A program made the translations under genes and the position numbers. This document shows positions 25,246-34,222 of a DNA stretch of 64,000 bases, in pieces; position 1 is the stretch's first letter, and each line of letters opens with the position of its first letter. The stretch is from Pseudomonas fluorescens (lineage in GTDB: Bacteria > Pseudomonadota > Gammaproteobacteria > Pseudomonadales > Pseudomonadaceae), in assembly GCF_902497855.1 (NCBI RefSeq), contig NZ_CABVHU010000001.1, positions 186,001 to 250,000 on the forward strand, in the 5' to 3' direction. The notes below the pieces were generated by a model. It saw only the letters and a list, made by a program, of their open reading frames with translations. It ran no database searches and was not told the origin of the DNA.

Positions 25246-27149
25246 ATCACCCCGACATCGTATCGCCAGCCGCGCTGCAGCATACCAATGAGGTGACCTG
25301 CATCTCGCCCTGGTACGTGCAGAACACCGAATACCATCCAGTGAAGGCCACCTATCGTCCCTTGATCAATGGCGAAGAAACCTTCAAGGCCGTGCACCTG
25401 GCTATCGCGGCGGCCACGAAATCCATCGACATCATCTGTTGGGGATTTCAGCCGTCGATGTACTTTATCCGCGACGATCCCAAGGCGCCGAACATCGGCA
25501 CGCTGCTCATGGACAAAGCCAAGGCAGGTGTCGAGGTTCGTATATTGGGCTGGGAGATGCCGTTCAATACCGCCGGTGTGGGCGACGAGGCCAATTTGCC
25601 CGGTAAAGGACCATTGCGCATCATGGACCGGGAAATGCAACCCTCCACGGATGACCAGTACGCCAAGGACCGAGAATGGTTCGCCCGATGCGCGTTCACC
25701 GGCCACCTGGCCCCTGCCATCCGCGTAGCTCGCAACGTACCCGTATTCGTCAGTCGCGGCTTCAACCTGTTTGAAAGGGCTGAAGTGGCCCATCAAGCGA
25801 AATACAAAAGTCTCGACCCGCAGCTCAGCCTACTTACGCTTGCCGTGCTGACAGCGGCGGCGACCCACCATCAAAAGACTGTTTTGGTGGATTACGAACT
25901 GACGGATCGCGCCGTCGGTTTCGTCATGGGCCATAACATGCTCGACGCATACTGGGACACCGACGCGCACACGGCACTGAAGCGCGACAAGGGTGACAAA
26001 CTTGAACCCAACGCCGGCCCGCGTGGCGATACACCCCGCCAGGACATCTCCAGCCAGGTCAGCGGGCCGATTCTGGAACACTTGCACCACAACTTCGCCA
26101 CCGCCTGGCGCAAGGAAACCGGCGAGGACTTGCTCGCCTCCCGCCAGGCCATGCAGGTGGGACCCAAACTCCAATGCACCGCCGGTGAAATCCGCCAGTT
26201 GGCGCAACTCGTGCGTACCCAGCCCCAGGAAGGCAAACGCGATATCGAACGGCTCTATCTGCAAGCCGTCAACAACGCGACCCAGTTCATCTACATCGAG
26301 AATCAGTACTTTCGCTGGCCACCCCTGGCCGAGCTGATCAAATCCGTCGCCGCCCGCCATACCCAGGCCGGGAAGGATCCCGGCGAACACGGCCATTTGC
26401 ATCTGTTCGTGATCACCAATGCTGACGAGTCCGGCATCGGTCCGGGTGCCTTGAACACGCAACGCATGCTCGAAAGCCTCGGCCGCGGCGACACCATTCC
26501 GATACTAACGAAGCTGCAACGTACTGAGAAAGCAAAAGCCCAATCAGCGGAACTGGCGCCCACCCTGGGTGAACTCGTCGAAAAACAGGCCCTGCTCACG
26601 CTGACCAGTCTCACTGATGCGTTGGGAGGAACCGATATCAGCGACAAAGCCAGGGAAGCTCAAAGGGACACCGCCAGGTCCAATGAGTGGCGGCAGTTCG
26701 ATCTCGAGAAGCAGATCAAGAAGATCAAGAGCGAACCCGTTAAAGCGGACCTGAATATTCCTGGCCTGAAGGTTCATGTGTGCTCGCTTGTCGCCCCCGA
26801 CTCGCCCGCAGGTAAAAAATGGATGCCGGTGTACATCCACTCCAAGTTGATGATCGTGAATGACGTGTTCACCACTCATGGCTCAGCCAACATCAACACC
26901 CGCAGCATGCAGGTCGATAGCGAGCTGAATATTGCTCATGAGTGGGCGAGTGTGACGCGGGCGTTGCGCAGGCGGTTGTGGGATCTGCATACGAAGGGGG
27001 AGGGGGCGCAGGATGATCCAGACCAGGCGTTCAAGGCTTGGCAAGAGATCATCGATGACAACAAAGACCTCCAGGAAGACGAGAAGACGCCCAGCGCCCC
27101 GCTCGTCGAATTCTACTACGGCGACGATAAGCCGAAGGACCTCGACTAA
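25242..27149 (+). CDS. tle5: Phospholipase D-type T6SS effector (Tle5 family)
   Basis: A 635-aa protein with two PLD half-sites. The first is H210-x-K212-x4-D217 ('HHQKTVLVDY'); the second begins at H533-x-K535 ('HSKLMIVND') followed by 'THGSANINTRSMQ'. In the second motif the canonical Asp position is Asn540 with Asp541 after it, a shift to note. Tle5 enzymes hydrolyse phosphatidylethanolamine and related lipids in a target cell's periplasm. The start overlaps the vgrG stop by 4 nt, so both are co-translated. The gene downstream is a periplasmic Sel1 lipoprotein of the type that protects against this effector. No signal peptide is present, as expected for a T6SS cargo. Confidence 0.88.
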   Translation: MNHPDIVSPAALQHTNEVTCISPWYVQNTEYHPVKATYRPLINGEETFKAVHLAIAAATKSIDIICWGFQPSMYFIRDDPKAPNIGTLLMDKAKAGVEVRILGWEMPFNTAGVGDEANLPGKGPLRIMDREMQPSTDDQYAKDREWFARCAFTGHLAPAIRVARNVPVFVSRGFNLFERAEVAHQAKYKSLDPQLSLLTLAVLTAAATHHQKTVLVDYELTDRAVGFVMGHNMLDAYWDTDAHTALKRDKGDKLEPNAGPRGDTPRQDISSQVSGPILEHLHHNFATAWRKETGEDLLASRQAMQVGPKLQCTAGEIRQLAQLVRTQPQEGKRDIERLYLQAVNNATQFIYIENQYFRWPPLAELIKSVAARHTQAGKDPGEHGHLHLFVITNADESGIGPGALNTQRMLESLGRGDTIPILTKLQRTEKAKAQSAELAPTLGELVEKQALLTLTSLTDALGGTDISDKAREAQRDTARSNEWRQFDLEKQIKKIKSEPVKADLNIPGLKVHVCSLVAPDSPAGKKWMPVYIHSKLMIVNDVFTTHGSANINTRSMQVDSELNIAHEWASVTRALRRRLWDLHTKGEGAQDDPDQAFKAWQEIIDDNKDLQEDEKTPSAPLVEFYYGDDKPKDLD

Positions 27150-28435
27150 TGCGCCGGATCCTCCTGCTGTCAGGCCTGTTACTAGCCGCTTGCGATCTCG
27201 ACGGCGACTTTAATAACACTAAGAAGGACAAATCCTTGAATCCGCTCACTGAGATTAAAGCCAACTTGGCATTCAGCTGCATGCACGAGACGATTCCAGA
27301 GTCGCCAACCGATGCCAATACGCTATTTCAATATGCTCGCTGGCTGCAAAAAAACAATCAGCTCAAACAAGACAAAACCGTCGATGCCGAGATCGAGCGG
27401 CTGTACCGCATTGCTAGCGAGAGCGGAAACTACAAGGCCAACATCAACTTGCAAAACGGGGCCATGCGTGGACACTTCAACGTCCGTGGCGAGGAGCATT
27501 TGCGCATGAGTCAACAACTGATCGACGCAGGTGTTGCCACGGGTTATTTCTTCGCGGGTACCTTTCTGAAAAACGGATCTGCCGGACTGAAGCAAGACAC
27601 AGAAATGGCACTCCGTTACTACCGCAAGGCTGCAGATCAAGGCAGCGCCGCAGCGCAATACTATGTGGCTGACAGTTTAGCGCCCAAAAATATTGCTCCG
27701 GTCGTTGCCAGGCAGATGCGCCGTTGCGCCGCTGAGCAGGGCCATGGTAGGGCAGCTGTGATGGTGGGGATTCATTTTAAAAACGAGGGGAAGTATCAGG
27801 AGGCACTTGAAATGTTTCAGATGGCAGTCGCCGCTGGATACAGTTCCTCGGCTTCCCGGTTGTCAAAAGCCTTTCGTAACCCACCGCCTTCCAATGAACT
27901 GCATCACCTAGGCCTGCAGGAGGATCTGGAACGTGCTGACCGTTATGAGAAAATTGGCAACGTATTAAGTAATTACTCCTATGCCAACCCCACGACCCCC
28001 GAAATCAACGAAATCCTCCCATTACCTCCAGCCAAACTACCCGCCTGGGACGGCAAACTCCAATGGCTCGAAGCACGCCTGGCCAACATCCCACCGCAAA
28101 AGCCCACCGAAGCACTGATCCATCAACTGGCCAAGGCCAAGAGCCTCGACCCCGCCACCGGTAGACCATTGCCAGATTCACCCGCCTTCATCCAGGCCAC
28201 ATACCCCTGGCCAACCTGCCAGAGCGGCCAAGCTTGCCCGCAGACCGGCTACTGGAAAGCCGAACCGTTCTACCAGAGTCGCGCCCGCTTCGAGGGAATC
28301 TCTATCCGGCGCTTCAAACAGGGCGAGATGATGCCAACCCAGGAGGTCACGAGGTACCAAACCCGTTTCTTGCTCGCCGATCGAATCACGGTTCAAGTGG
28401 AAAACGTCAGTTGGAGACTGTTCGGTGAAGCCTAA
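27149..28435 (+). CDS. Sel1-repeat lipoprotein, probable Tle5 immunity protein
   Basis: A 428-aa protein. A lipoprotein signal peptide (MRRILLLSGLLLAAC, lipidated Cys15, Asp at +2) anchors it in the cell envelope. The middle contains Sel1-type helical repeats ('DTEMALRYYRKAADQGSAAA', 'KYQEALEMFQMAVAAGYSS'). The C-terminal third ('YPWPTCQSGQACPQTGYW') resembles the DUF6396 type found in such proteins. Immunity proteins of Tle5 effectors are periplasmic Sel1-like proteins, and the start overlaps the effector stop by one base (TAATG), so the assignment is strong by context. It should block self- and sister-cell intoxication. Confidence 0.85.
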   Translation: MRRILLLSGLLLAACDLDGDFNNTKKDKSLNPLTEIKANLAFSCMHETIPESPTDANTLFQYARWLQKNNQLKQDKTVDAEIERLYRIASESGNYKANINLQNGAMRGHFNVRGEEHLRMSQQLIDAGVATGYFFAGTFLKNGSAGLKQDTEMALRYYRKAADQGSAAAQYYVADSLAPKNIAPVVARQMRRCAAEQGHGRAAVMVGIHFKNEGKYQEALEMFQMAVAAGYSSSASRLSKAFRNPPPSNELHHLGLQEDLERADRYEKIGNVLSNYSYANPTTPEINEILPLPPAKLPAWDGKLQWLEARLANIPPQKPTEALIHQLAKAKSLDPATGRPLPDSPAFIQATYPWPTCQSGQACPQTGYWKAEPFYQSRARFEGISIRRFKQGEMMPTQEVTRYQTRFLLADRITVQVENVSWRLFGEA

Positions 28436-28502
28436 GTGATGCCTGATAGGGATTTTAAGCGCGGCACTTGGCGGTTGTGATGGCCCAACCCTTCCTCCAT
28501 CG

Positions 28503-28628
28503 GTGGCCCTGAACAGGGACCACCCCAGCAAGGATATTTGTCGCGAATACACTGATGAAGATCTCAAGCCTGAACTTGATACCAACCACCGTCAGACCGA
28601 CAATCCATCAGACGACCCCATGATGTGA
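28503..28628 (+). CDS. Possible 41-aa acidic microprotein
   Basis: A GTG-initiated frame of 41 codons just before the phosphoribosyltransferase, reading 'KDICREYTDEDLKPELDTNH' in its middle and ending 'NPSDDPMM'. The amino-acid composition is unusually acidic and non-random for an intergenic frame, but no RBS is obvious. Reported as tentative. Confidence 0.25.
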   Translation: MALNRDHPSKDICREYTDEDLKPELDTNHRQTDNPSDDPMM

Positions 28629-28662
28629 ATCGCCAGGCGTGATCGCCTGAGGAGGCGTTCAA

Positions 28663-29358
28663 ATGAGTCCCTCATCGCCACTCATCTTGCAAGACCGTGC
28701 CGCAGCGGGTCGACGTCTGGTGGAACCGCTGCTCAAATACGCGCACAGACCCGATGTCATCGTCCTCGCCTTGCCCCGTGGCGGGGTGCCGGTGGCTTAT
28801 GAAGTGGCCACTGCCCTGGAGGTTCGCCTGGACCTGATGCTGGTGCGCAAGCTGGGGGCTCCCTCCAACCAGGAGTTCGCCATGGGCGCCATTGCCAGCG
28901 GTGGTATCCAGATCCTCAATGACTATGCGCTGCGGGCTCACCCGATTGATCAGGCCACGTTCGATGGCGTGGTCGCACGGGAAACCCGGGAGTTGTTGCG
29001 GCGTGAGCAGGCGTATCGGGGAACGCGCGCGCTGGTGCAACTCAAGGATCAGGTGGTGATCCTGATCGACGACGGTCTGGCGACAGGCGCCTCGATGATG
29101 GCGGCGATCCAGGCGGTGCGTTTGCAGGCGCCGTCGCGCCTCGTCGTCGCCGTGCCGGTGGGACCGATCGAGACGGTGGAGGCGTTGCGCCGTGAGGTGG
29201 ATGAGCTGATCTGTCCCGTCGTACCGGATTGGTTCATGTCGATCGGGCATTGGTACATGGATTTTTCCCAGACCTCGGATGCAGAGGTCATCACGCTGTT
29301 GCAGCGGGCCTGGCAGAAAGAGGCCGATCTCGCTCGACAGCCTCCCGGTCATGAGTGA
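28663..29358 (+). CDS. Phosphoribosyltransferase-family protein
   Basis: A 231-aa type I PRTase. The PRPP-binding motif 'VVILIDDGLATGASM' sits at ~131-145, and the N-terminal 'DVIVLALPRGGVPVAYEVA' block is typical of stand-alone PRTases of this subgroup ('LVRKLGAPSNQEFAMGAIA' follows). Substrate base unknown; members of this group are often found with erythromycin-esterase-like or dienelactone hydrolases, none of which is adjacent here. The RBS GGAGG (28650s) precedes ATG 28663. The 3' end overlaps the converging DUF218 gene by 10 bp. Confidence 0.85.
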   Translation: MSPSSPLILQDRAAAGRRLVEPLLKYAHRPDVIVLALPRGGVPVAYEVATALEVRLDLMLVRKLGAPSNQEFAMGAIASGGIQILNDYALRAHPIDQATFDGVVARETRELLRREQAYRGTRALVQLKDQVVILIDDGLATGASMMAAIQAVRLQAPSRLVVAVPVGPIETVEALRREVDELICPVVPDWFMSIGHWYMDFSQTSDAEVITLLQRAWQKEADLARQPPGHE

Positions 29359-29906
29359 TCAGGGGCAGGGCGCTGACTGGTTCCAGGGTTCGGATGGGGG
29401 TACAGGACGTCACCGATCATGACGCCTCCTTGCGTCACGAGGCGCTCCATCGCAACCACCTCATGTTTGCCGACCGCGTCGTCCGGATTCGCCGAGTTAT
29501 CTGCGCCAAAAAAATCGACACGGGTTGTTGGAGCAAGACATTCAAATACGTAGCGGCAACGCGCCAGGTGAGAATTCGAGGTGACGACCCCATAGTCCGG
29601 ACAACCGTTTTTCTGCGCAAAGGCGATGATCATCCAAACGTCTTCGACCGTATTTGAGCTCAGCAGATCAGCAGGTGTCGCTCTGTCAATCGTTGCTCCT
29701 CGATTGAGCAAGCACTGGTGCACCAGCTCGCGGTGTGGCGTGTTGGACGTGTTGAAATGTTCGCCAAACCCGCCCGTAGCCAGGAGAACGATATGGGGGT
29801 GCGTTTGCTGCACTTCGAGCGCTTTCTCAATTCTTCCAATTGCAATGGGTGAAAGCGTGCCATCGGCGCTGTTGGGGGATGCAAGAATGAATACGGGTTT
29901 TTTCAT
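29349..29906 (-). CDS. DUF218 (YdcF/SanA-like) protein
   Basis: A 185-aa protein of the DUF218 fold. The elements are 'KPVFILASPNSADGTLSPIA' at the start, 'IVLLATGGFGEHFNTS' (a GG motif), 'SNTVEDVWMIIAFAQKNG' and 'YGVVTSNSHLARCRYVFE'. Family members are Rossmann-like; YdcF binds S-adenosylmethionine and SanA affects envelope permeability, but the role here is unknown. There is no N-terminal membrane anchor, unlike SanA/ElyC. The longer frame up to 30188 has no supporting RBS, and residues before MKKPVF look non-coding. From 29907 to 30457 I see no gene. Confidence 0.75.
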   Translation of the reverse strand: MKKPVFILASPNSADGTLSPIAIGRIEKALEVQQTHPHIVLLATGGFGEHFNTSNTPHRELVHQCLLNRGATIDRATPADLLSSNTVEDVWMIIAFAQKNGCPDYGVVTSNSHLARCRYVFECLAPTTRVDFFGADNSANPDDAVGKHEVVAMERLVTQGGVMIGDVLYPHPNPGTSQRPAPDHS

Positions 29907-30457
29907 TTCAGACCATGAACAACAGTGAGGGTGAATTTGGGCGGACCGATCGCAGTTTTCAGGACCTTTAGCCAGCCCATCCGAGAGTCGGAAGTATTCG
30001 TCCGGCCCTTCAAGCGGCAGCGCCCCGTCCAGGAAAAACGTATTTCCTTTTGGAAATCGTCGTCGTACAACACGTCTTGGCATCCTCCTGGGCATCAACA
30101 CCTGAGAATCAAAGGATTGGCACCCACACTGCCCGCATTCTCTGAATGAAGCTGGATATTCAGCAGAGCCTTTGAGACGAGCGGCCATTCTTTCAGATTG
30201 ACAGCGGGGTGGTGAACTCGATATAAAAAGCGCAGTTGTACGACGACAGACGAATCACCGCCTGTTCTCTCTAAAAATAAAAAGTGTCGACCCTCATGAA
30301 TTCAGCCCGCTTGCCCACCTCCCTGATTGTCCCATCCAATGGTTCGAGTCCTGGCTCCATACAGCTGGCCTGTTGCATCGTTCTGGCTGCTCCACGACCC
30401 GATTGATCTCGCTTGAAACGAGAAATCATCAGCATAATCCAACAATAAAGTGATGCT

Positions 30458-31861
30458 ATGAATCTGAACGAGCCCCTCATCCCGCAACGAGTCGGCCAAA
30501 CCGTCGGCAAATATCGCTGGACCATTTGCGCGCTGTTATTTTTCGCCACCACCGTCAATTACCTGGATCGCCAGGTATTGAGTCTGTTGGCGCCGGACTT
30601 GTCGACGCAATTTGGCTGGAGCAATACCGATTACGCCAACATCGCCTCCGTCTTTCAGTTTGTGTACGCGATTTCCATGCTGTTCGCCGGCCGCGTGGTC
30701 GACAAGATCGGCACCAAGACCGCCTACATAATAGCGATCGGCATCTGGTCGACCGGCGCGATCATGCACGCCTTTGCGGTACCGATGGGTGAGGGGATCG
30801 GTGCCCTGAGCAGCGCGTTGGGCCTTGCCGTCATCCCGGTCTCGATTGCCGGCTTCATGCTGTCGCGCGCCGTGCTGGCGATCGGCGAAGCGGGCAACTT
30901 CCCGATCGCGATCAAGGCCACCGCCGAATACTTCCCGAAGAAAGAACGCTCCTTCGCTACCGGTATCTTCAATTCCGGGGCCAATGTGGGCGCGATCCTG
31001 GCGCCGATCTGCGTGCCGCTGATTGCCGCCCTGTGGGGTTGGGAAGCGGCGTTCATCGTGATCGGTGCGTTGGGCTTCGTCTGGGTGGCGGTATGGATTG
31101 CGCTGTACGAGAAACCGGATCAGCAAAAACGCCTGTCGGCGCAGGAACTGGCCTATATCCGCAGCGACCAGGGCGCGCAGGCCGTCGAGAGTACGGACTC
31201 GGGTGCCACCGCGAAAAAAGTATCCTGGTTCAAGCTGCTGACCTACCGCCAGACCTGGGCCTTTGCCTTCGGCAAGTTCATGACCGATGGCGTGTGGTGG
31301 TTCTTCCTGTTCTGGCTGCCGACCTACCTGTCGGCGCAATACGGCATGAAGGGCCAGGCCATCGTGCTGCCGCTGGCGGTGTTGTACACCATGACCATGG
31401 TGGGCAGCATCGGTGGCGGCTGGTTCCCCAGCTATTTCATGGCACGGGGCGACGCGCCCTATGACGGTCGCATGAAAGCCATGCTGGTGATCGCACTCTT
31501 CCCGCTGCTGGTGTTGCTGGCGCAGCCATTGGGTTACATCAGTTTCTGGGTGCCGGTGCTGCTGATCGGCGTGGGCGCCTCGGCGCACCAGGCGTGGTCG
31601 TGCAATATCTTCACCACCGTGTCCGATATGTTCCCGCAAAAATCCATCGCGTCCGTGGTCGGCATTGGTGGTATGGCGGGCGGCCTGGGCGGCGTCGCGA
31701 TGACCAAGTTAGGCGGTTGGGTGTTCGACTATTACAAAACGATCAACGATATCCATACCGGCTACATGATCATGTTTGCCATCTGTGCGCTGGCCTACCT
31801 GGTGGCGTGGAGCGTGATGAAGGTGCTGGTGCCGCGCCACAAGGAAATCACCGATCTGTAG
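30458..31861 (+). CDS. MFS transporter, hexuronate/ExuT-like ACS subfamily
   Basis: A 467-aa protein with 12 predicted helices. 'TVNYLDRQVLSLLAPDLSTQ' and 'GEAGNFPIAIKATAEYFPKK' are typical of ExuT and related sugar-acid carriers. The central loop (about 225-260) is polar, and the C-half ends 'AWSVMKVLVPRHKEITDL'. Likely substrates are hexuronates or related aldonates, not proven. The gene lies 216 bp before an AraC regulator on the same strand; with the porin and hydrolase downstream on the other strand, it may belong to one uptake/catabolic locus. A terminator follows at 31885. Confidence 0.85.
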   Translation: MNLNEPLIPQRVGQTVGKYRWTICALLFFATTVNYLDRQVLSLLAPDLSTQFGWSNTDYANIASVFQFVYAISMLFAGRVVDKIGTKTAYIIAIGIWSTGAIMHAFAVPMGEGIGALSSALGLAVIPVSIAGFMLSRAVLAIGEAGNFPIAIKATAEYFPKKERSFATGIFNSGANVGAILAPICVPLIAALWGWEAAFIVIGALGFVWVAVWIALYEKPDQQKRLSAQELAYIRSDQGAQAVESTDSGATAKKVSWFKLLTYRQTWAFAFGKFMTDGVWWFFLFWLPTYLSAQYGMKGQAIVLPLAVLYTMTMVGSIGGGWFPSYFMARGDAPYDGRMKAMLVIALFPLLVLLAQPLGYISFWVPVLLIGVGASAHQAWSCNIFTTVSDMFPQKSIASVVGIGGMAGGLGGVAMTKLGGWVFDYYKTINDIHTGYMIMFAICALAYLVAWSVMKVLVPRHKEITDL

Positions 31862-31884
31862 AAGAGCGGTTGGCTTGGCACTGA

Positions 31885-31915
31885 TGGGGCGCAGTGAAAA
31901 CGACGCCCCATTTTA
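31885..31915 (+). terminator. Rho-independent terminator after the MFS gene
   Basis: TGGGGCG (31885-31891) pairs with CGCCCCA (31904-31910) across a 12-nt loop, followed by TTTTA. Confidence 0.75.
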
Positions 31916-32077
31916 CTGCCTGTCGACTTTCCACGGGCAAGGCGGGATCGCTCGATGGGGCTCGCCACCGAGCCTGGATGAATAACCAAAAAAGCCTTTA
32001 CGAGCCAGCACAGGCACCGGATGATCTTGCACCAACGGCCGCATCAGCCCGACAAAAAAACAAGATCAGGTGCCTCC

Positions 32078-33106
32078 ATGCTTCTCGAGCAGGCGTTGTT
32101 AACCGATGTCAGCGGCAAGCCGATTCAGCAGCATCACAAGAATTTTTCTACCGAATGGGATGAAATCAGCGACTGGTCGGATCGCGTCTACATGCCCTAT
32201 CGGGTGTGTCCCGTAGGGCAGGCCATCAAGCCGTGCGCCAGCATGCACTCATCGAGCATCGGCGAGCTGACGCTGACGCGTTTTGCCTATGGCGTGGCGG
32301 TGAGCATCGACGATTTTTCCCCCGATGCCGGGAACGCGCTGCTGCTCACGACCGTTCGCGGCAATGCCCGGCACTGGGCGCAGCGTTCGGTTACTGAAGA
32401 TACCGCGGTGGGCGAGTCCTTCATTGCCGATTGCAGCCGGGTCGATTACCGGATCGACCTGGACCCGGATCACCTGCAGCTGAATCTGACCATTCCCCAT
32501 GCAGTGCTGGAGCGGATGGCGCAGCAGTGGTTCGGGTTCGTCCCCGATGACCGGTTCTGGCGACACAAGTGCGTCCTCGGCGGGGTCGGTTCGAGCTGGT
32601 TGAGTCTGCTCGAGTACACCGTTCGCTGTGTGGCCGAGGCCCCCGGGCACATGGCCGAAGGGCGCATGGGCGCGCACCTGGAGCACAATCTTTGCGTGCA
32701 CTTGCTGCAGGAATGGGCTAGCCGCGCCGGGCGGGCGGGGCTAGATCTGAGCAGTCCGATGAACCGGATCGCTCCGCGTTTTGTGAGGGCTGCCGAAGAG
32801 TTCATGAGTGCCAATGCCGCGAACCTGCCCACGCTGGCAGAGGTGGCCGGCGCGGTCGGGACCAGTGTGCGGTCATTGAGTGGTGCCTTTTCGCGTTTTC
32901 GCGGCATGACCCCCGGTGCATTCTTGCGCGAGCAGCGGTTGCAGGGGGCGCACCGGGATTTGTTGGCGACTGATCCGCAATCGGGTACGACGGTGGCGGT
33001 CATCGCCTCTCGATGGGGGTATCTGAACCTGGGGGAATTTGCCGGGATCTATCGCAGGCGGTTCGGTGAACTGCCTTCGCACACCTTGCATCGCCGTCTG
33101 CGCTAG
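32078..33106 (+). CDS. AraC-family regulator with AraC-binding-like domain
   Basis: A 342-aa protein. The N-terminal ~200 residues match the 'AraC-binding-like' sensor seen in FeaR/NphR-type regulators ('YGVAVSIDDFSPD', 'IPHAVLERMAQQWFG'), and the C-terminal ~100 residues hold the double HTH ('ANLPTLAEVAGAVGTSVRSL', 'RWGYLNLGEFAGIYRRRFGE'). Such proteins respond to aromatic or amine substrates and activate adjacent catabolic genes. ATG 32078 is chosen over 32021, although only a weak SD is visible. Downstream, the SphA-like porin and serine hydrolase read on the opposite strand. Confidence 0.85.
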   Translation: MLLEQALLTDVSGKPIQQHHKNFSTEWDEISDWSDRVYMPYRVCPVGQAIKPCASMHSSSIGELTLTRFAYGVAVSIDDFSPDAGNALLLTTVRGNARHWAQRSVTEDTAVGESFIADCSRVDYRIDLDPDHLQLNLTIPHAVLERMAQQWFGFVPDDRFWRHKCVLGGVGSSWLSLLEYTVRCVAEAPGHMAEGRMGAHLEHNLCVHLLQEWASRAGRAGLDLSSPMNRIAPRFVRAAEEFMSANAANLPTLAEVAGAVGTSVRSLSGAFSRFRGMTPGAFLREQRLQGAHRDLLATDPQSGTTVAVIASRWGYLNLGEFAGIYRRRFGELPSHTLHRRLR

Positions 33107-33116
33107 CGTGTGACGC

Positions 33117-33173
33117 AAAAAAAAAGGGCACCGCAAGTGGCGTCCATCCCACCCTCTCGGTGCCCCAAAAAAA
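33117..33173 (-). terminator. Terminator of the SphA-like gene
   Basis: GGGCACCG (33126-33133) pairs with CGGTGCCC (33158-33165). On the minus strand the stem is followed by a long U-tract (the A-run at 33117-33125), so it ends the gene at 33193-34116. Confidence 0.7.
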
Positions 33174-33192
33174 GTCGGTTATTGGTCTCGGG

Positions 33193-34116
33193 TCAGAACA
33201 ACCACAGCAACCGCAGGTTGACCCGCTGCTGTTCCTTGAAGCCGTTGTCGACCGATACGTCCTGGCCGTAATTGAGCAGGGCCTGGAAGGTGGGGGTTAC
33301 CCAGTAGGACGAGCCGACACGGTACTTGGCAGTGTCGGGTTCATCGTTCTGGTCCTGCCCGTCGATGCGGGTCTCTCCACCCCAGAGTCGTGAGGCTCCC
33401 ACGTGCACCGACAGCTTTGGCGTCACCGCGTATCTGAGGTAGGTCTGCGCTTGCCATAGTGGCTTCTGGCGCAACGTCAGGCCCTGGCTGGTGAGGTCGT
33501 CATTCTTGTCGAACAGCGTCACGTCCGCGGTGAGGTCCAGGGACAACCTTTCAGTGAGGGCGGTGACATAGCCCGTTTGCAACGTCAGCTTCCAGCGGTT
33601 TTCCCCCAGGTTCAGCGCATCGTTGCGGTCATAGTGGCCGGTCGGCACGTACAGGTAGGGAGCAATGCCCCAGTAACGGTTTTTCGCCGGGTCATTCACC
33701 AGCCACAGGGTGCTCGCCAGGACCAGATCGCCGACGCCATTGGCTTGTCCCAGGGTGTCGTTGTCGCGTTTGCCTTCCATGCGGCCGAAGGGCAACAGGA
33801 ACTGGGTGTTGATCGTATAGTCACCCAAGGTCTGGTAATGCGCGACGCGCAAGATGCCGATCTCGGAGTCGAGCCCGGCCTTGATCGGCACCTTGTGCCC
33901 GTCACTGTACAGCGAGCGCCGCTGCGTATCCTGCAGGTACAGCAGGCCGATAGTGCTCCCGGCTGGCAGCGCCGCGGTGTATTCGCCGGCGTCCACATCG
34001 ATGGCGTGGGCGTTGCCCGCCAGAGTGGCCAGCACCAGGCCGGCGCCGAGGGTTGAAGTGCCAGGCGCGCGTGCCAAGAGCCGAACGCGCGCAGGGGTAC
34101 CTGTGGAGATCTCCAT
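33193..34116 (-). CDS. SphA-type outer-membrane transporter (phenol/MetA-degradation-like)
   Basis: A 307-aa protein. The signal peptide ends at 'LAGNAHAIDVDAGEY'. The mature part is a beta-rich protein of the SphA/Phenol_MetA_deg family: 'TINTQFLLPFGRMEG', 'YLYVPTGHYDRNDALNLG', 'RWKLTLQTGYVTALTERLSL' and the C-terminal 'LRLLWLF', whose terminal Phe is typical of outer-membrane barrels. It probably forms a channel for a hydrophobic or aromatic compound. RBS AGGTGA lies before the ATG at 34116. The next minus-strand gene is a serine hydrolase 107 bp away, so the two may be coregulated with the AraC and MFS genes. Confidence 0.8.
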   Translation of the reverse strand: MEISTGTPARVRLLARAPGTSTLGAGLVLATLAGNAHAIDVDAGEYTAALPAGSTIGLLYLQDTQRRSLYSDGHKVPIKAGLDSEIGILRVAHYQTLGDYTINTQFLLPFGRMEGKRDNDTLGQANGVGDLVLASTLWLVNDPAKNRYWGIAPYLYVPTGHYDRNDALNLGENRWKLTLQTGYVTALTERLSLDLTADVTLFDKNDDLTSQGLTLRQKPLWQAQTYLRYAVTPKLSVHVGASRLWGGETRIDGQDQNDEPDTAKYRVGSSYWVTPTFQALLNYGQDVSVDNGFKEQQRVNLRLLWLF

Positions 34117-34222
34117 GAGTCACCTGTTTTGTTTTTGTTGTTTTTGCGGAGGGAGAGTGTTCGTGCGCCATCGCCTGGAGCCCCAGGGTTCACATGGGAA
34201 CTGAACGGCGTCAGCGAATGGC

